Part shown: positions 1 to 8,649 of the stretch, piece after piece | How the letters are laid out: the number at the start of each line of letters is the position of its first letter | How positions within the stretch are numbered: position 1 is the first letter of the stretch | From: Gloeocapsa sp. UFS-A4-WI-NPMV-4B04 | Lineage (GTDB): Bacteria; Cyanobacteriota; Cyanobacteriia; Cyanobacteriales; Chroococcidiopsidaceae | DNA length: 40,139 nucleotides | Assembly (NCBI GenBank): GCA_019359535.1 | Contig: JAHHHE010000022.1 | Coordinates: 1 to 40,139 of the forward strand | Reading direction: 5' to 3' | Program-made: the position numbers and the translations under genes | The notes under the pieces: generated by a model | The model's input: the letters and a program-made list of their open reading frames with translations, nothing else | Databases searched by the model: none | What the model was told of the DNA's origin: nothing

Positions 1-2
1 GT

Positions 3-224
3 ACAGTACCTGATTCCACCACAGGTGAGATCCATGAGAATTCTTTGAGATGCATTCCTACTCAGTACGCTCAGGGGATAATCTTCGATATTTTACTTGC
101 TTTTACGCTTAACCGAACCGTATTGCGTCCAGGGGAGGATGTAGAGATATTAAAAACTCCCAACAATGTATCTGGTGAGGATGTGTTGCCAGGATTTGTG
201 TTGAATTTGAATAAAGTTTGGTGA
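3..224 (+). pseudogene. Uma2-like endonuclease family C-terminal remnant
   Basis: Reading the frame that ends with TGA at 222-224, the last 35 or so residues (RTVLRPGEDVEILKTP, then SGEDVLPGF and a terminal KVW) look like the C-terminus of Uma2-family (DUF820) proteins, which are abundant in cyanobacteria and belong to the PD-(D/E)XK nuclease fold. Upstream of that, the frame stays open to the window edge, but the residues no longer resemble the family and no start codon is in sight. The conserved catalytic part is missing or out of frame. I infer a decayed copy or the tail of a gene cut by the window edge. The family match rests on the short tail only. Confidence 0.45.
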
Positions 225-298
225 ACTGAGTTAGGTATTATTCGCGCAAGGCCCCTTGAGACATCGCGATTTCATCTCCAAACGCAATTATCCAACTT

Positions 299-994
299 CT
301 AGTACCGTTTCATCAAACCTAATGGCGGGCCGAGAATTACGCCAAAGACGAAACCACCTGCGTGGGCCCAGTAAGCTATTCCGCCGCTTTGCATACCGAT
401 ATTAGTCGGAGTATTCAGGCTAGCAATACCAAATAAAGCCTGTTGGAAAAACCAAAATCCCAGAAAGAACATGGCGGGGATTTGTACTGTAGTGATGAAA
501 AATCCCAAAGGAATTAAGGTCAAAACTTGGGCGCGGGGGAAACGGAGAATATATGCGCCCATCACTCCCGCGATCGCACCACTAGCACCCAAAGAAGGAA
601 TAGAGGAGTTTTGGGAGAAAAACCACTGGGTTAGCGCGGCCATTGCACCACACGCTAGATAAAAAATTAAAAACTTGATATGCCCTAAGCGGTCTTCAAT
701 ATTATTGCCAAAAATCCATAAAAACAACATATTGCCGCCCAAGTGCAAAAGACCACCGTGCAAAAATTGGGATGTAAATAGAGTCAGCCACTCTGGGACA
801 GGTTGATTTAATGGGATTCCTCTCAAGCTAGATGTTAGTTCTCGCGGTACTACGGCAGCTACGTGGAAAAACCCTTCTAATTGCTGGGGGTTCAAACTTA
901 GTTGATAGAAAAAAGCAAGAATATTAGCAGCAAGTAGTCCATAAGTTACATACGGAGTGATGCTTATCGGGTTGTTATCTCGCAGGGGAACCAC
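299..994 (-). CDS. rhomboid family intramembrane serine protease (copy 1)
   Basis: A 231-residue polytopic membrane protein of the rhomboid family, which cleaves transmembrane substrates within the membrane. Visible signatures are HGGLLHLGGNM (His79, His84, Asn88), the nucleophile motif GASGAIAG with Ser138, and the partner His211 in YWAHAGG, so the Ser-His dyad is intact. About six hydrophobic segments follow a short cytoplasmic N-terminus. The start is a GTG at 994; the next gene upstream on the same strand begins its homologous sequence with an equivalent MVPIRDNN, which supports this start. It lies 73 bp downstream of a close paralogue, so the pair arose by tandem duplication. Substrates are unknown. 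Confidence 0.93.
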   Translation of the reverse strand: MVPLRDNNPISITPYVTYGLLAANILAFFYQLSLNPQQLEGFFHVAAVVPRELTSSLRGIPLNQPVPEWLTLFTSQFLHGGLLHLGGNMLFLWIFGNNIEDRLGHIKFLIFYLACGAMAALTQWFFSQNSSIPSLGASGAIAGVMGAYILRFPRAQVLTLIPLGFFITTVQIPAMFFLGFWFFQQALFGIASLNTPTNIGMQSGGIAYWAHAGGFVFGVILGPPLGLMKRY

Positions 995-1067
995 AAGTTT
1001 TTTCCTACTTTATTGTGAGTAAAAAAGAGCAAAAGGAAAATAATTATTTTCCTTTCACTTATTGCTT

Positions 1068-1781
1068 TTAGAGATATTCTGGCTTTGATTGATCGTTAAA
1101 TAAGCCTAACAGGGGTCCAAGAATTGCGCCAAAAGCAAAACCACCTGCGTGTGCCCAGTAAGCGATACCGCCATTTTCCATCCCAATGTTAGTAGGAGTA
1201 TTTAGGCTAGCAAGACCATAGAAGGCTTGTTGGAGAAACCAAAAACCGAGAAAGTAGAATGCAGGAAGTCGGACTGCGGGGAAGTAGAAGCCTAAAGGAA
1301 TTAGAGTTAGAACTTCGGCTTTGGGGAAGCGGAGAATGTATGCGCCCATTACTCCAGCTATAGCGCCACTAGCACCCAAAGAAGGAATAGCGGAATTCTG
1401 CGCGAAGAACCATTGAGTTAGTGATGCTAAAACACCACACGCTAGATAAAAAATTAAATATTTCACATGGCCTAAACGGTCTTCGACATTGTTGCCAAAA
1501 ATCCATAAAAACAACATATTACCTCCCAAGTGCAAAAGACCACCATGTAAAAATTGGGAAGTAATCAGCGTTACCCACTCTGGGACAACTTGATGTACTG
1601 GAATTCCATTAAAGCTATATGTTAACTCTCGCGGCACAACGGCAGCTAAGTGGAAAAATTGATCTAATTGCTGCGGTGGAAGATTTGCTTCATATAGAAA
1701 AGCGAGAACATTGGCAGCAATCAGCCCATAAGTTACATAAGGCGTGATTGTTGTCGGGTTGTTATCTCTGATAGGAACCAT
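1068..1781 (-). CDS. rhomboid family intramembrane serine protease (copy 2)
   Basis: A 237-residue rhomboid protease, highly similar along its whole length to the copy immediately downstream. It keeps HGGLLHLGGNM, GASGAIAGVMGAY and YWAHAGGFAFG, so it should be catalytically competent. The frame is open for 15 more codons upstream, but the ATG at 1781 (MVPIRDNN) matches the start of copy 1 and is preferred. The most divergent stretch between copies is the loop and helix after IPLGF and the extreme C-terminus (FNDQSKPEYL here). The two genes are same-strand and closely spaced, so co-transcription is likely. Differing loops suggest possible substrate divergence, which is inference. Confidence 0.93.
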   Translation of the reverse strand: MVPIRDNNPTTITPYVTYGLIAANVLAFLYEANLPPQQLDQFFHLAAVVPRELTYSFNGIPVHQVVPEWVTLITSQFLHGGLLHLGGNMLFLWIFGNNVEDRLGHVKYLIFYLACGVLASLTQWFFAQNSAIPSLGASGAIAGVMGAYILRFPKAEVLTLIPLGFYFPAVRLPAFYFLGFWFLQQAFYGLASLNTPTNIGMENGGIAYWAHAGGFAFGAILGPLLGLFNDQSKPEYL

Positions 1782-1917
1782 GTAGATTTCTTTTGATACT
1801 TTAGAAACTGGCAACACGATAGCCAATTTCGCAAGTTATATCTTCTAGCCTGTGGATGGATTTGATTTGTTTGTGTTCCAAGTCCGCGCTGCCTAACTTG
1901 CCTATTTTTATAACAGC

Positions 1918-2038
1918 TATAGCAGTCCTAAATGATTTGTAAAACCCTCTCTTTCTTGGCGACTTGGCGGTAGCCTGCGGCAAGCCGCTTCGCGTCTACG
2001 TTAAAAATAACTTCCACAACTCAGATAAGATTGCTATA
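1918..2038. mobile_element. MITE-like element, copy A (121 bp)
   Basis: The element starts TATAGCAGTCCTAAATGA and ends with the inverse-complementary TCAGATAAGATTGCTATA, giving imperfect terminal inverted repeats (TATAGCARTCYTA) bounded by TA, as expected for Tc1/mariner or IS630-type mobilisation with TA target duplication. The core carries the block TAGCCTGCGGCAAGCCGC followed by TTCGCGTCTACG. It has no coding capacity. A second copy at 14004-14176 shares both ends and the core, so this is a repeat family and not a chance hairpin. A helper transposase is not present in the window. Confidence 0.7.
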
Positions 2039-2232
2039 GCTTAATTTAGGGTTCTAGAGGATTTATTACCAATAGCACCGATGTTTAAAAGACAAGCAGC
2101 TAAACGCTAAACGCTGCGCTACACTTCGTGAACGCTACACTAACCCTTCAAGAAGCAAGCTACGTGAAGCATTTACGCACTCTTATCGGCCCTATTTCTC
2201 TTGCCTGCTAAAGATTTGTTCGATAAATAACT

Positions 2233-2275
2233 AGAATGCCTCCAGAGTCTCTTTTATGACTCTTAGAGGCATTCT
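2233..2275 (-). terminator. probable terminator after petE
   Basis: A long hairpin: AGAATGCCTC plus AGAGTC on one side pairs with GACTCT plus GAGGCATTCT on the other, with a small bulge and an eight-base loop. It lies about 60 bp downstream of the petE stop. The flanks are AT-rich but neither side has a long uninterrupted T run, so it could act as a transcript-stabilising 3' structure instead of a classical intrinsic terminator. Confidence 0.55.
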
Positions 2276-2332
2276 TATTTACTATTTAGCTGTATTAATT
2301 TAACCCAAAGCTACAGCTAAATAACAGCATCC

Positions 2333-2752
2333 CTAGCCTTCGACAGTGATTTTGCCAATCATTCCAGCACCGCGATGAGGTTCACAGTAGTAAGTGTATT
2401 CACCAGCTGGTGCATCGTCTGGAAATGTTGTTTTCACTTCTTGACCAGGAGTCATCAGCAACTGCTTATGAGAAAAGCTCTTTGCTAAGTCAGCACTCTT
2501 GGCAGGGTTGTTGGCTGAATCAAATACAACATTGTGGGGAGGAACTTTGTTGTTTACCCACGTAATCGTGTCACCGGGGTGAATAGTCAGCTTTGCTGGC
2601 TCAAAAGCTAGCATTCCTTTATCAGACCCCAATTTGATTTTGTACTCTGCTGCTGCTGCGGGGGGCGTGAAAAAAGCGAAGCTGGTGGCTACTAACACGA
2701 TTGTTAATACGGCTAAACCCAAGCGCCGCACAGTTGAAGCAACGAATTTCAT
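2333..2752 (-). CDS. petE: plastocyanin precursor
   Basis: Soluble blue-copper protein that carries electrons from cytochrome b6f to photosystem I in the thylakoid lumen. The 139-residue precursor has a signal peptide with a basic start, a hydrophobic core and an alanine-rich cleavage region (PPAAAAEYK), then a mature domain of about 104 residues. The copper ligands are visible: His73 in VPPHNVV, Cys123 and His126 in YYCEPH, and Met131 in GAGM. The frame also opens at a TTG four codons upstream (2764), but the ATG at 2752 gives the usual MKxx start of cyanobacterial PetE. It follows psbV and psbV2 on the same strand with a 230 bp gap, so it probably has its own promoter; copper-dependent control is usual for petE but is not shown by the sequence. 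Confidence 0.97.
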   Translation of the reverse strand: MKFVASTVRRLGLAVLTIVLVATSFAFFTPPAAAAEYKIKLGSDKGMLAFEPAKLTIHPGDTITWVNNKVPPHNVVFDSANNPAKSADLAKSFSHKQLLMTPGQEVKTTFPDDAPAGEYTYYCEPHRGAGMIGKITVEG

Positions 2753-2984
2753 AGCTTTGTCCAAAGAATTTTATATGAGCTATTCAATTTTAAATAAAAA
2801 CAACCACTAAATATGACAAGTTGTCGTAGATGTCAGTCTTAGGGTGAAAACTATAAGTAATTGGAGGCTAGTAGCCAGCATGAGATTTGCTAGCCACAAA
2901 GGCTGGGGTATTAACCTTATCCTGTTTAATTCCTCCACTTTCTGCTGAAGCTTTTAACCAAGCGCGATCGCTGATAGCTAACAA

Positions 2985-3479
2985 CTAAAAAGTTTCTGCT
3001 CCCCAACCAGGAGCCTTTTGCGCTGCTGTCAGCACAAAAGCAGCTAAACTTTCTGCTTCATCTTGTGACATCCAAGTTTCAGGTACTTGGCGACACGCAA
3101 ATGCTTCTTCAGTACCGTCGTAAGTCATCGGTTGTCGGAAGTAGGCGACTAGATTGGAGATGTTGTCACGCGGCGGTTTTGCTTCTTTGAGCTTTGCTAG
3201 GGCTAAAGACACTTGAGGATCTGGTAAAGTGGCTCCGCCAACATGACAGTTCATGCAGTTGCTTGAAAATAACTCTTTGCCAACTGATAAGTCTTGCGGT
3301 GAAAAAGAGCGAGTTTCACCTTGTTCATTCAATTGCAGAGCAATTGGTTCAGTAACGCGCAAATAGCGTACTACATAGGGATCGATAGCGGCAGCAAGCG
3401 CGGGATAGCTTTGCCCGAAGGTGACTATGGCTACTGCCAAAACTATAAATAAACGAATACGGAACAATGAACGTAGCAT
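2985..3479 (-). CDS. psbV2: cytochrome c550-like protein PsbV2
   Basis: A 164-residue secreted c-type cytochrome, paralogous to PsbV encoded just upstream. It has a signal peptide (MLRSLFRIR, hydrophobic stretch, SYPALAA), the heme site CMNCH at residues 75-79, and the family block KPPRDNISNLVAYFRQPMTYDG. Where PsbV has its sixth-ligand histidine (EFHPS), this protein reads AFACRQ, with Cys129 next to the aligned position. The PsbV2 structure from Thermosynechococcus is reported to use His/Cys heme ligation, and this sequence fits that. The alternative GTG start at 3542 would add 21 residues ahead of the signal peptide; the ATG at 3479 is preferred. It is likely co-transcribed with psbV. Its physiological role is not settled. 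Confidence 0.9.
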   Translation of the reverse strand: MLRSLFRIRLFIVLAVAIVTFGQSYPALAAAIDPYVVRYLRVTEPIALQLNEQGETRSFSPQDLSVGKELFSSNCMNCHVGGATLPDPQVSLALAKLKEAKPPRDNISNLVAYFRQPMTYDGTEEAFACRQVPETWMSQDEAESLAAFVLTAAQKAPGWGAETF

Positions 3480-3588
3480 TTGAGGCGCAACCTTTTGTGA
3501 TGTGAGCAGGGGGTAAGGAGATGAGGACGTGATGGCTTTCACTCCCCCATCCCTAGACTCCCCCTGTTTTATGGATTACTGACGAACC

Positions 3589-4080
3589 TTAATAGTAGAT
3601 TTTGCCGCCTCCCCACTTCTGGCCGACAAGCTTCGGCTGCAAGAGAATATGTCCGGCGATCGCTTTTAAGTCGTCGTCAGTGAGATTTCTCATTGCTGCG
3701 TAAATATCCGCGCTCTTGGTGCTGGGGTGAAATTCTGCAATTTCTTCTTCCCCATCATAAGTGGTGGGATTTTTCATATAATCCACGAGCGCTTCAATAT
3801 TGTTACGCGGTGGTGTTGCTCCCGCGAGGGCTTCAGGATCGAGTCCGACATTCTGGTTTGTCTTCGTCACACCTCCAGCATGACACTGAGCACAGGCATA
3901 GTTAAATAAGCGTTTGCCTTCCTGAACTTCTTTGAGGCTAAGTACAGCAGTATCACCATTATCATTTAATGGTACAGTGCGCGTAGCTTCGCTGAGTTCG
4001 ACTGCCGTTGCATTGCTCATTACCAGCCCAAATGTCAACAACATAGTCGCCAGCACAAGCCCAATCAATTTTTTAAACAT
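3589..4080 (-). CDS. psbV: photosystem II cytochrome c550
   Basis: Extrinsic lumenal subunit of photosystem II that stabilises the oxygen-evolving Mn4CaO5 cluster. The 163-residue precursor has a signal peptide ending at NATA, with the mature chain starting VELSEATRTV at residue 27. Heme attachment is CAQCH (Cys63, Cys66, His67), and the second ligand is His118 in EFHPSTKSADIY, which is His92 of the mature protein as in characterised PsbV. The C-terminus ends GGGKIYY, which is typical. The ATG at 4080 is preceded by AAGGGGAAC, a good ribosome binding site. psbV2 follows 109 bp downstream on the same strand and petE next. The order resembles the psbV1-psbV2-petJ cluster known from Thermosynechococcus, with plastocyanin in the place of cytochrome c6. 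Confidence 0.98.
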   Translation of the reverse strand: MFKKLIGLVLATMLLTFGLVMSNATAVELSEATRTVPLNDNGDTAVLSLKEVQEGKRLFNYACAQCHAGGVTKTNQNVGLDPEALAGATPPRNNIEALVDYMKNPTTYDGEEEIAEFHPSTKSADIYAAMRNLTDDDLKAIAGHILLQPKLVGQKWGGGKIYY

Positions 4081-4291
4081 GGTTCCCCTTAAAAAGTTTG
4101 AACGCTCAATACAGGTATTTGTGGAAAATCTGAGCGCAGGTTTCTGCAGAACAGAACTTTCCTGTCTAGAAGCGCTTGCTCAATCTTCTCTACCACTAAC
4201 AAATATCCGCAGACAAAAAACGAAATTCCTTCAGCTAATGAACCTCGCCAGCAATGGGTTTTAACCCGATCACTTATACTCACAAAGGTAC

Positions 4292-4507
4292 TCAAGGTAG
4301 TTCTATTGCACCTCCAGAACCTTTAGTGTCTGAGCGATGTCTTTGAGACAAAATTTGGGAAATAATTTCTTTGGCATCCTCCAAGGCTAGACGAGTCTTG
4401 GAAGTTTTATAAGCAATTCCCAACTGATCGCACAGTGTTAGTACCTCTTCAACAGAGAGGTTATAGTCCGCTGCTATTTCGGCAATGGACAAGTCTGCAA
4501 AACCCAT
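4292..4507 (-). CDS. small conserved protein with IF2-N-like helical fold
   Basis: A 71-residue protein. The first 50 residues (LSIAEIAADYNLSVEEV, LCDQLGIAYK, LALEDAKEIISQIL) resemble the small helical domain at the N-terminus of translation initiation factor IF2, where a phrase like LAKELGVS-LIELLKELGI recurs; this domain is also found alone in small proteins. The tail is basic and then Gly/Ser-rich. The ATG at 4507 is chosen over a TTG two codons upstream. It is upstream of psbV on the same strand with a 211 bp gap that probably contains the psbV promoter. A nucleic-acid or protein contact role is possible, but the function is unknown. Confidence 0.7.
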   Translation of the reverse strand: MGFADLSIAEIAADYNLSVEEVLTLCDQLGIAYKTSKTRLALEDAKEIISQILSQRHRSDTKGSGGAIELP

Positions 4508-4728
4508 AATCAATAACGGTTGAGTGACAGGTATAGATTGAGCCGCTCTAATATCAATATCATGTCACTGAGCATTTTGTTTGCCAAACCCTGTTCTATG
4601 CTTTGATCCCTTTGGCGATTAACTAGGAGTCAGAGGAAATAAGTTTAGTATGTATTTTCCTGAAACAGCTTTTATGCGGAAGTTTCCCGGCAAAATCTCG
4701 CAGCCTGAAACGTGCTGCTGTTCAGGAG

Positions 4729-5727
4729 CTATGAACTAGGATATCCACCCATCTCCACTTCAGAATCCCTGCTTCCTGCTTTCTGCTCCCTGTTCTTCTT
4801 TACTATTGCCTCCCACTGTGCTAAATGAGGAGATGTAGTTGGCAAGGGTTGGTGTAAGGCGATTAACTGCGCCAAAGTTTTCTTGAGGTGGGTGCGGGGA
4901 ATGATCGCATCCACAAAGCCGTGTTTGAGTACATCTTCGGCAGTTTGAAATTCGTCGGGTAGCTTTTCGCGTAAGGTTTGCTCAATTACCCGACGACCTG
5001 CAAAACCAATCGTTGCTTTCGGTTCTGCCAAAATCATATCGCCCAACATGGCAAAACTAGCCGTAACCCCGCCAGTTGTGGGATTAGTTAAAACTGGAAT
5101 GTAAAGCAGTTGAGCTGCTCGATGGCGTTCCAAAGCAGCAGATATTTTTGCCATCTGCATCAGGCTCAACATTCCTTCTTGCATTCTGGCTCCGCCAGAA
5201 GCACAGACAATAATCACCGGATAACGCTTTTGCGTTGCTCGTTCGATTAAGCGGGTTAGTTTTTCTCCTACTACCGAACCCATGCTACCGCCCATAAAGC
5301 GAAAGTCCATTACACCGAGGGCAATAGGCAAATTATCAAGTTGACCTAAACCAGTTTGGACAGCATCCACTAGACCAGTTTTTTCTTGAGTTTCACGCAA
5401 GCGATCGCTATATGGTTTGCGATCGCGAAATTCTAATGGATCAAGTGGACGCAGATGCTCATCCAATGGCTTCCAAGTATTGAGATCAATTAATTGCCGG
5501 ATGCGCTCATCACTATCCACTCGCACATGATACCCGCACTCCTGGCAAACCATCTGATTAGCTTTTAGGTCTTTTGTATATGTCAAAACACCACAAGCCG
5601 TACATTTATTCCATAGCCCGTCGGCAATGTCACGTTGGTGTTCTCGGTTGGTAGAACCGGATTTTCGTCGATTTGCAAACCAATCAAATAGAGACATTAA
5701 ACCGCGTGAATCTTCATTATTAGCCAT
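4729..5727 (-). CDS. accD: acetyl-CoA carboxylase carboxyltransferase subunit beta
   Basis: The beta half of the carboxyltransferase that moves carboxyl from biotin-BCCP to acetyl-CoA, making malonyl-CoA, the first committed step of fatty acid synthesis. The 332-residue protein begins with a zinc ribbon (Cys42, Cys45, Cys61, Cys64 in CTAC and CQEC), followed by the crotonase-like carboxyltransferase core with [38 protein letters not shown] and [17 protein letters not shown]. The C-terminus beyond about residue 300 is low-conservation tail. The partner accA is not in the window, as is usual in cyanobacteria, where acc genes are scattered. Confidence 0.97.
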   Translation of the reverse strand: MANNEDSRGLMSLFDWFANRRKSGSTNREHQRDIADGLWNKCTACGVLTYTKDLKANQMVCQECGYHVRVDSDERIRQLIDLNTWKPLDEHLRPLDPLEFRDRKPYSDRLRETQEKTGLVDAVQTGLGQLDNLPIALGVMDFRFMGGSMGSVVGEKLTRLIERATQKRYPVIIVCASGGARMQEGMLSLMQMAKISAALERHRAAQLLYIPVLTNPTTGGVTASFAMLGDMILAEPKATIGFAGRRVIEQTLREKLPDEFQTAEDVLKHGFVDAIIPRTHLKKTLAQLIALHQPLPTTSPHLAQWEAIVKKNREQKAGSRDSEVEMGGYPSS

Positions 5728-5864
5728 TTTTATCTTAGTTAAATAGGTAGTAACTTGAAAACAAGTTAGCCATCAGCCAACATGAGGATTGATAAGTTGA
5801 GCTGTGTCTCTATTCACTTCTTGTCTCCTCACTATGGACATTATCAGGCTTGTTTATCCTAACT

Positions 5865-6095
5865 TTAAGGCTCTTGTGCGTCTTGCTGCTCCTCAAGCGG
5901 ACTCAATAAAAGCAATGCAGTCCACTGATCTTGGGAATGCACTTGTAAAGCCGCAGGGCTACCAGCACCAAAATACGACACCATGCCCAAATCTAGAATC
6001 CGCGCTGGGATATCGTGAGCTACTAGAATTTGATACATTAGCTCTGCTTCCCAACGGGCGCTTGTGGTTTTTAAGGTAATCCAACTCAGGCTCAT
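5865..6095 (-). CDS. DUF2007 domain protein
   Basis: A 76-residue protein matching the DUF2007 pattern (putative prokaryotic signal-transducing protein): an initial strand WITLKTTSARWEAELMYQIL, a helix, then DIPARILDLGM and a closing strand with LQVHSQDQWTALLLLS. These small alpha/beta proteins resemble the PII/ACT-like fold in outline, and their ligand is unknown. It sits between accD and the prepilin peptidase on the same strand, 29 bp upstream of the latter, so it may be co-transcribed with the peptidase. The plus-strand open frame over the same bases is a shadow. Confidence 0.75.
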   Translation of the reverse strand: MSLSWITLKTTSARWEAELMYQILVAHDIPARILDLGMVSYFGAGSPAALQVHSQDQWTALLLLSPLEEQQDAQEP

Positions 6096-6124
6096 CTAAA
6101 CTAAATCTTAAGTATTATTGCTGT

Positions 6125-6931
6125 TCAGGTTGGAAATACTAACCGCAAGTAAGTTGACAAAATAGCTTCGCCTGCAAATAAAGTAATTACTGCTCCCATT
6201 GCGAGAAACGGGCCAAAAGGCATTGGTTGTCCTCTACGAAGCAAACCTAGCGCGATCGCACCCCCACCCACAAATGCACCACAAGCACAAGCCAAAAACC
6301 CAGCTAGCAGCAAATATTTCCAACCCAACCATGCTCCTAGCATCGCTGCTAATTTAGCATCTCCCCCACCCATTGCGGCTTGTCCAAGAGTAATTGAACC
6401 TAGTATCGTAATTGTGTCAAATAACCATATACCTAGAACTGCGCCAATAATGCCAGACATCAAATTGTTAACAACTTCAACCCAGCTTGTAGCAGTAATA
6501 ATTTGAAACACTAAACCAGCAACTAATCCTGATTGAGTTAGCGAATTTGGTAAAGTCATAGTATCTAAATCAATTATTGATAGCGCTAGTAGCCAGCTAC
6601 AAAATGTCCAATAACCAATTGTTTGAATTGATAGTTCAAACGTCCAAAATAACAGCAAAAATAGTATTCCTGTTGCTAGTTCTACAAGTGGATAGCGAAT
6701 AGAAATTGTACCTTTACAATGACGACAACGACCACGTAACCACAACCAACCTAATACTGGGATATTCTCACGTTTACCTAATTTGTGTAGACAATGAGGA
6801 CAGCCAGACCGAGGCCATAAAATTGATAATTCAGCTGGTATTCTGTACACTACAACATTGAGAAAACTACCAACAGACGCTCCCAAGGCGAATACAATTA
6901 CAGCAGTTGGTAGTGTAAATAAAATATCCAT
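6125..6931 (-). CDS. pilD: type IV prepilin peptidase / methyltransferase (A24 family)
   Basis: Bifunctional inner-membrane enzyme that cleaves the leader of type IV prepilins and N-methylates the new N-terminus, needed for pili, motility and natural transformation. The 268-residue protein has the N-terminal domain with two zinc-binding CxxC pairs (CPHC at 44-47, CRHC at 69-72) between the first and second membrane segments. The aspartyl protease residues are Asp121/Asp123 in IIDLDTMTLPN and Asp191 in MGGGDAKL. About eight hydrophobic segments are visible. All catalytic features are present. No pilin or pil assembly gene is adjacent, which is normal for cyanobacteria. Confidence 0.95.
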   Translation of the reverse strand: MDILFTLPTAVIVFALGASVGSFLNVVVYRIPAELSILWPRSGCPHCLHKLGKRENIPVLGWLWLRGRCRHCKGTISIRYPLVELATGILFLLLFWTFELSIQTIGYWTFCSWLLALSIIDLDTMTLPNSLTQSGLVAGLVFQIITATSWVEVVNNLMSGIIGAVLGIWLFDTITILGSITLGQAAMGGGDAKLAAMLGAWLGWKYLLLAGFLACACGAFVGGGAIALGLLRRGQPMPFGPFLAMGAVITLFAGEAILSTYLRLVFPT

Positions 6932-7043
6932 AATTATTTTTTTTACAACTAAATAATCTTAGTAAGGAAGCAATAAAAGGATAAAATATGAATTTACAAT
7001 TCAGCGCATTCATAATTTTTGTCTCTTGCCTCATCTTTTAATA

Positions 7044-7241
7044 TTATTCCGACTCAATCTGACTAAGTGGGATAAAACATTCTTGTGGTAAAAGAATCGG
7101 TTTGCTAGAAAATAGTAGCTTGCCGCGATACGTTAATTGATTAATCGCCACACCTGTTGGGCGCTTAATTATCTTCGTATGTACTTCACAGTAAGTACGA
7201 TAGATTTGGCGAGCAGCTTTTAGTAATGTAGGGTCAGTCAA
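7044..7241 (-). CDS. small protein of unknown function
   Basis: A 65-codon frame with balanced, protein-like composition (KAARQIYRTYCEVHTKIIK, then QLTYRGKLL and PQECFIPLSQIE) and no membrane segment. The only usable start at the N-terminus is a TTG at 7241, directly followed by ACT GAC CCT; an in-frame stop lies just upstream, so no longer form is possible. No recognised domain. It stands alone between leuB and the prepilin peptidase on the same strand. The sequence looks like a real short protein and not a shadow, but the start codon is weak. Confidence 0.5.
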   Translation of the reverse strand: MTDPTLLKAARQIYRTYCEVHTKIIKRPTGVAINQLTYRGKLLFSSKPILLPQECFIPLSQIESE

Positions 7242-7359
7242 CTTGGGAAAATATTATTAGGTTGTTGTAATTTATAGTTATTGCTGTCCAGCTATATACC
7301 ACCAAATTAACTTTATTTTTCCAGCTTGGATCTAGTCTATTGGTAGAACTACAATCATC

Positions 7360-8454
7360 TCAGGAAGCGAGTTTTTCTAACTCCTGAATTAAGGCATCGC
7401 CCATAGCACGACAACCAAGATAATTCATGCCTTCAGACATGATATCGCCAGTGCGATCGCCCCCGTCTAAAACTTGGATCACCGCTTGTTCAATTCTACT
7501 CGCAGCAACAGGCTGATTTAAGCCATAACGCAGCATCATTGCCGCACTTAAAACCTGTGCTAAAGGATTAGCTTTATCTTGTCCCGCTATATCGGGTGCA
7601 GAACCGTGTACGGGTTCAAATACACCAACCCCAGTAGCACCTAAACTAGCAGAAGGTAACATTCCAATACTGCCAGTCAGCATAGCAGCAGCATCAGAAA
7701 GAATGTCACCAAATAGATTACCTGTAACGATGGTGTCAAACTGTTTGGGCCAACGAATCAGCTGCATCGCGGCATTATCTACATATAAGTGAGATAGTTC
7801 TACATCGGGATATTCTGATGCTAATTGAGAAATGCGATCGCGCCACAATTGTGATACTTCTAAAACATTCGCCTTATCTACAGAACAAAGTTTACCGCCG
7901 CGTTTCCTAGCTGTTTCAAACGCTACACGCCCAATGCGGTTAATTTCGGCTTCTGTGTAAGCCATCGTATTTACGCCACGTTTTTCACCAGTTTCTGTAG
8001 TAAAAATGCCCTTGGGTTGACCAAAGTAAATTCCGCCCGTGAGTTCGCGCACCACCATAATATCAACGCCTTCAACCACTTCTCGTTTCAAGCTTGAGGC
8101 ATCAATTAACTGCGGTAAAATCTTGGCTGGGCGTAAATTGGCAAATAGTCCTAAACCTGCTCTTAATCCCAAAAGTCCGGTTTCTGGGCGTAAATGACGT
8201 GGTAAAGAATCCCACTTGTAGCCACCAATAGCAGCTAATAAGACAGCATCGCTGTTGCGGCACATATCTAGGGTTGTAGCTGGCAAAGGTTCGCCTGTAG
8301 CGTCAATTGCAGCACCACCGATCAAAGCTTCTTGGAATTCAAACTGAATATCAAACTGCTTTTCTACAACTTTTAGCACCTCTACCGCAACGCTCATAAT
8401 TTCAGGACCAATGCCATCGCCAGGTAAAAGTGTAATGCGATAGTGCTGAGTCAT
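7360..8454 (-). CDS. leuB: 3-isopropylmalate dehydrogenase
   Basis: NAD-dependent oxidative decarboxylase that converts 3-isopropylmalate to 2-ketoisocaproate in leucine biosynthesis. The 364-residue length is typical. Visible features are [12 protein letters not shown] at the N-terminus, the substrate arginines in [33 protein letters not shown], the metal/NAD region [29 protein letters not shown], and [19 protein letters not shown]. It is divergent from the ABC transporter gene at 8650 with a 195 bp shared upstream region, which also holds an inverted repeat. Other leu genes are not in the window. Confidence 0.97.
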   Translation of the reverse strand: MTQHYRITLLPGDGIGPEIMSVAVEVLKVVEKQFDIQFEFQEALIGGAAIDATGEPLPATTLDMCRNSDAVLLAAIGGYKWDSLPRHLRPETGLLGLRAGLGLFANLRPAKILPQLIDASSLKREVVEGVDIMVVRELTGGIYFGQPKGIFTTETGEKRGVNTMAYTEAEINRIGRVAFETARKRGGKLCSVDKANVLEVSQLWRDRISQLASEYPDVELSHLYVDNAAMQLIRWPKQFDTIVTGNLFGDILSDAAAMLTGSIGMLPSASLGATGVGVFEPVHGSAPDIAGQDKANPLAQVLSAAMMLRYGLNQPVAASRIEQAVIQVLDGGDRTGDIMSEGMNYLGCRAMGDALIQELEKLAS

Positions 8455-8549
8455 AACTAATTGTAATTACTTAAGAATTCAATAACTGGAATTTGCCCAT
8501 AATACAGCGAGCGTAGCTTTTAAAGAACTTACGTCTGAATAAAACAGTC

Positions 8550-8641
8550 ATTAGTCTTTGGTCATTAGCTTATACCCTGCACTTGCGTGGGGTATTGATA
8601 GCATAAGCGCCGCTAGTAATGAGTAATAACTAAGGACTAAT
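8550..8641. repeat. inverted repeat in leuB/ABC intergenic region
   Basis: Arm 8550-8567 (ATTAGTCTTTGGTCATTA) is the near-perfect inverse complement of 8624-8641 (TAATAACTAAGGACTAAT), separated by 56 bp. The arms are built of overlapping ATTAGTC/GTCATTA units, a common dispersed palindrome style in cyanobacterial spacers. It lies just upstream of the ABC gene start and could form a hairpin in that transcript. Confidence 0.5.
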
Positions 8642-8649
8642 TAGCAGTT

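Larger units (their letters stand above)
1827..2332. other. 505 bp gene-free stretch with repeats
   Basis: This stretch between rhomboid copy 2 and petE holds a MITE-like element (1918-2038), a run of short imperfect palindromes around 2100-2190 (GCTGCGCTACACTTCGTG and similar, typical of dispersed cyanobacterial repeats), and a strong hairpin at 2233-2275 after petE. No credible coding sequence is visible; the open frame on the minus strand at 1801-1983 runs through the repeat and lacks protein-like composition. Confidence 0.6.

Noticed and set aside
1801..1983. 60-residue minus-strand protein
   Set aside because: The frame runs through the MITE-like repeat core and overlaps the rhomboid gene; composition is not protein-like.
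4089..4295. 68-residue minus-strand protein upstream of psbV
   Set aside because: It covers the likely psbV promoter region, has no recognised domain and no good ribosome site.
5804..6079. 91-residue plus-strand protein
   Set aside because: It is antisense to the DUF2007 gene, which has a convincing family pattern.
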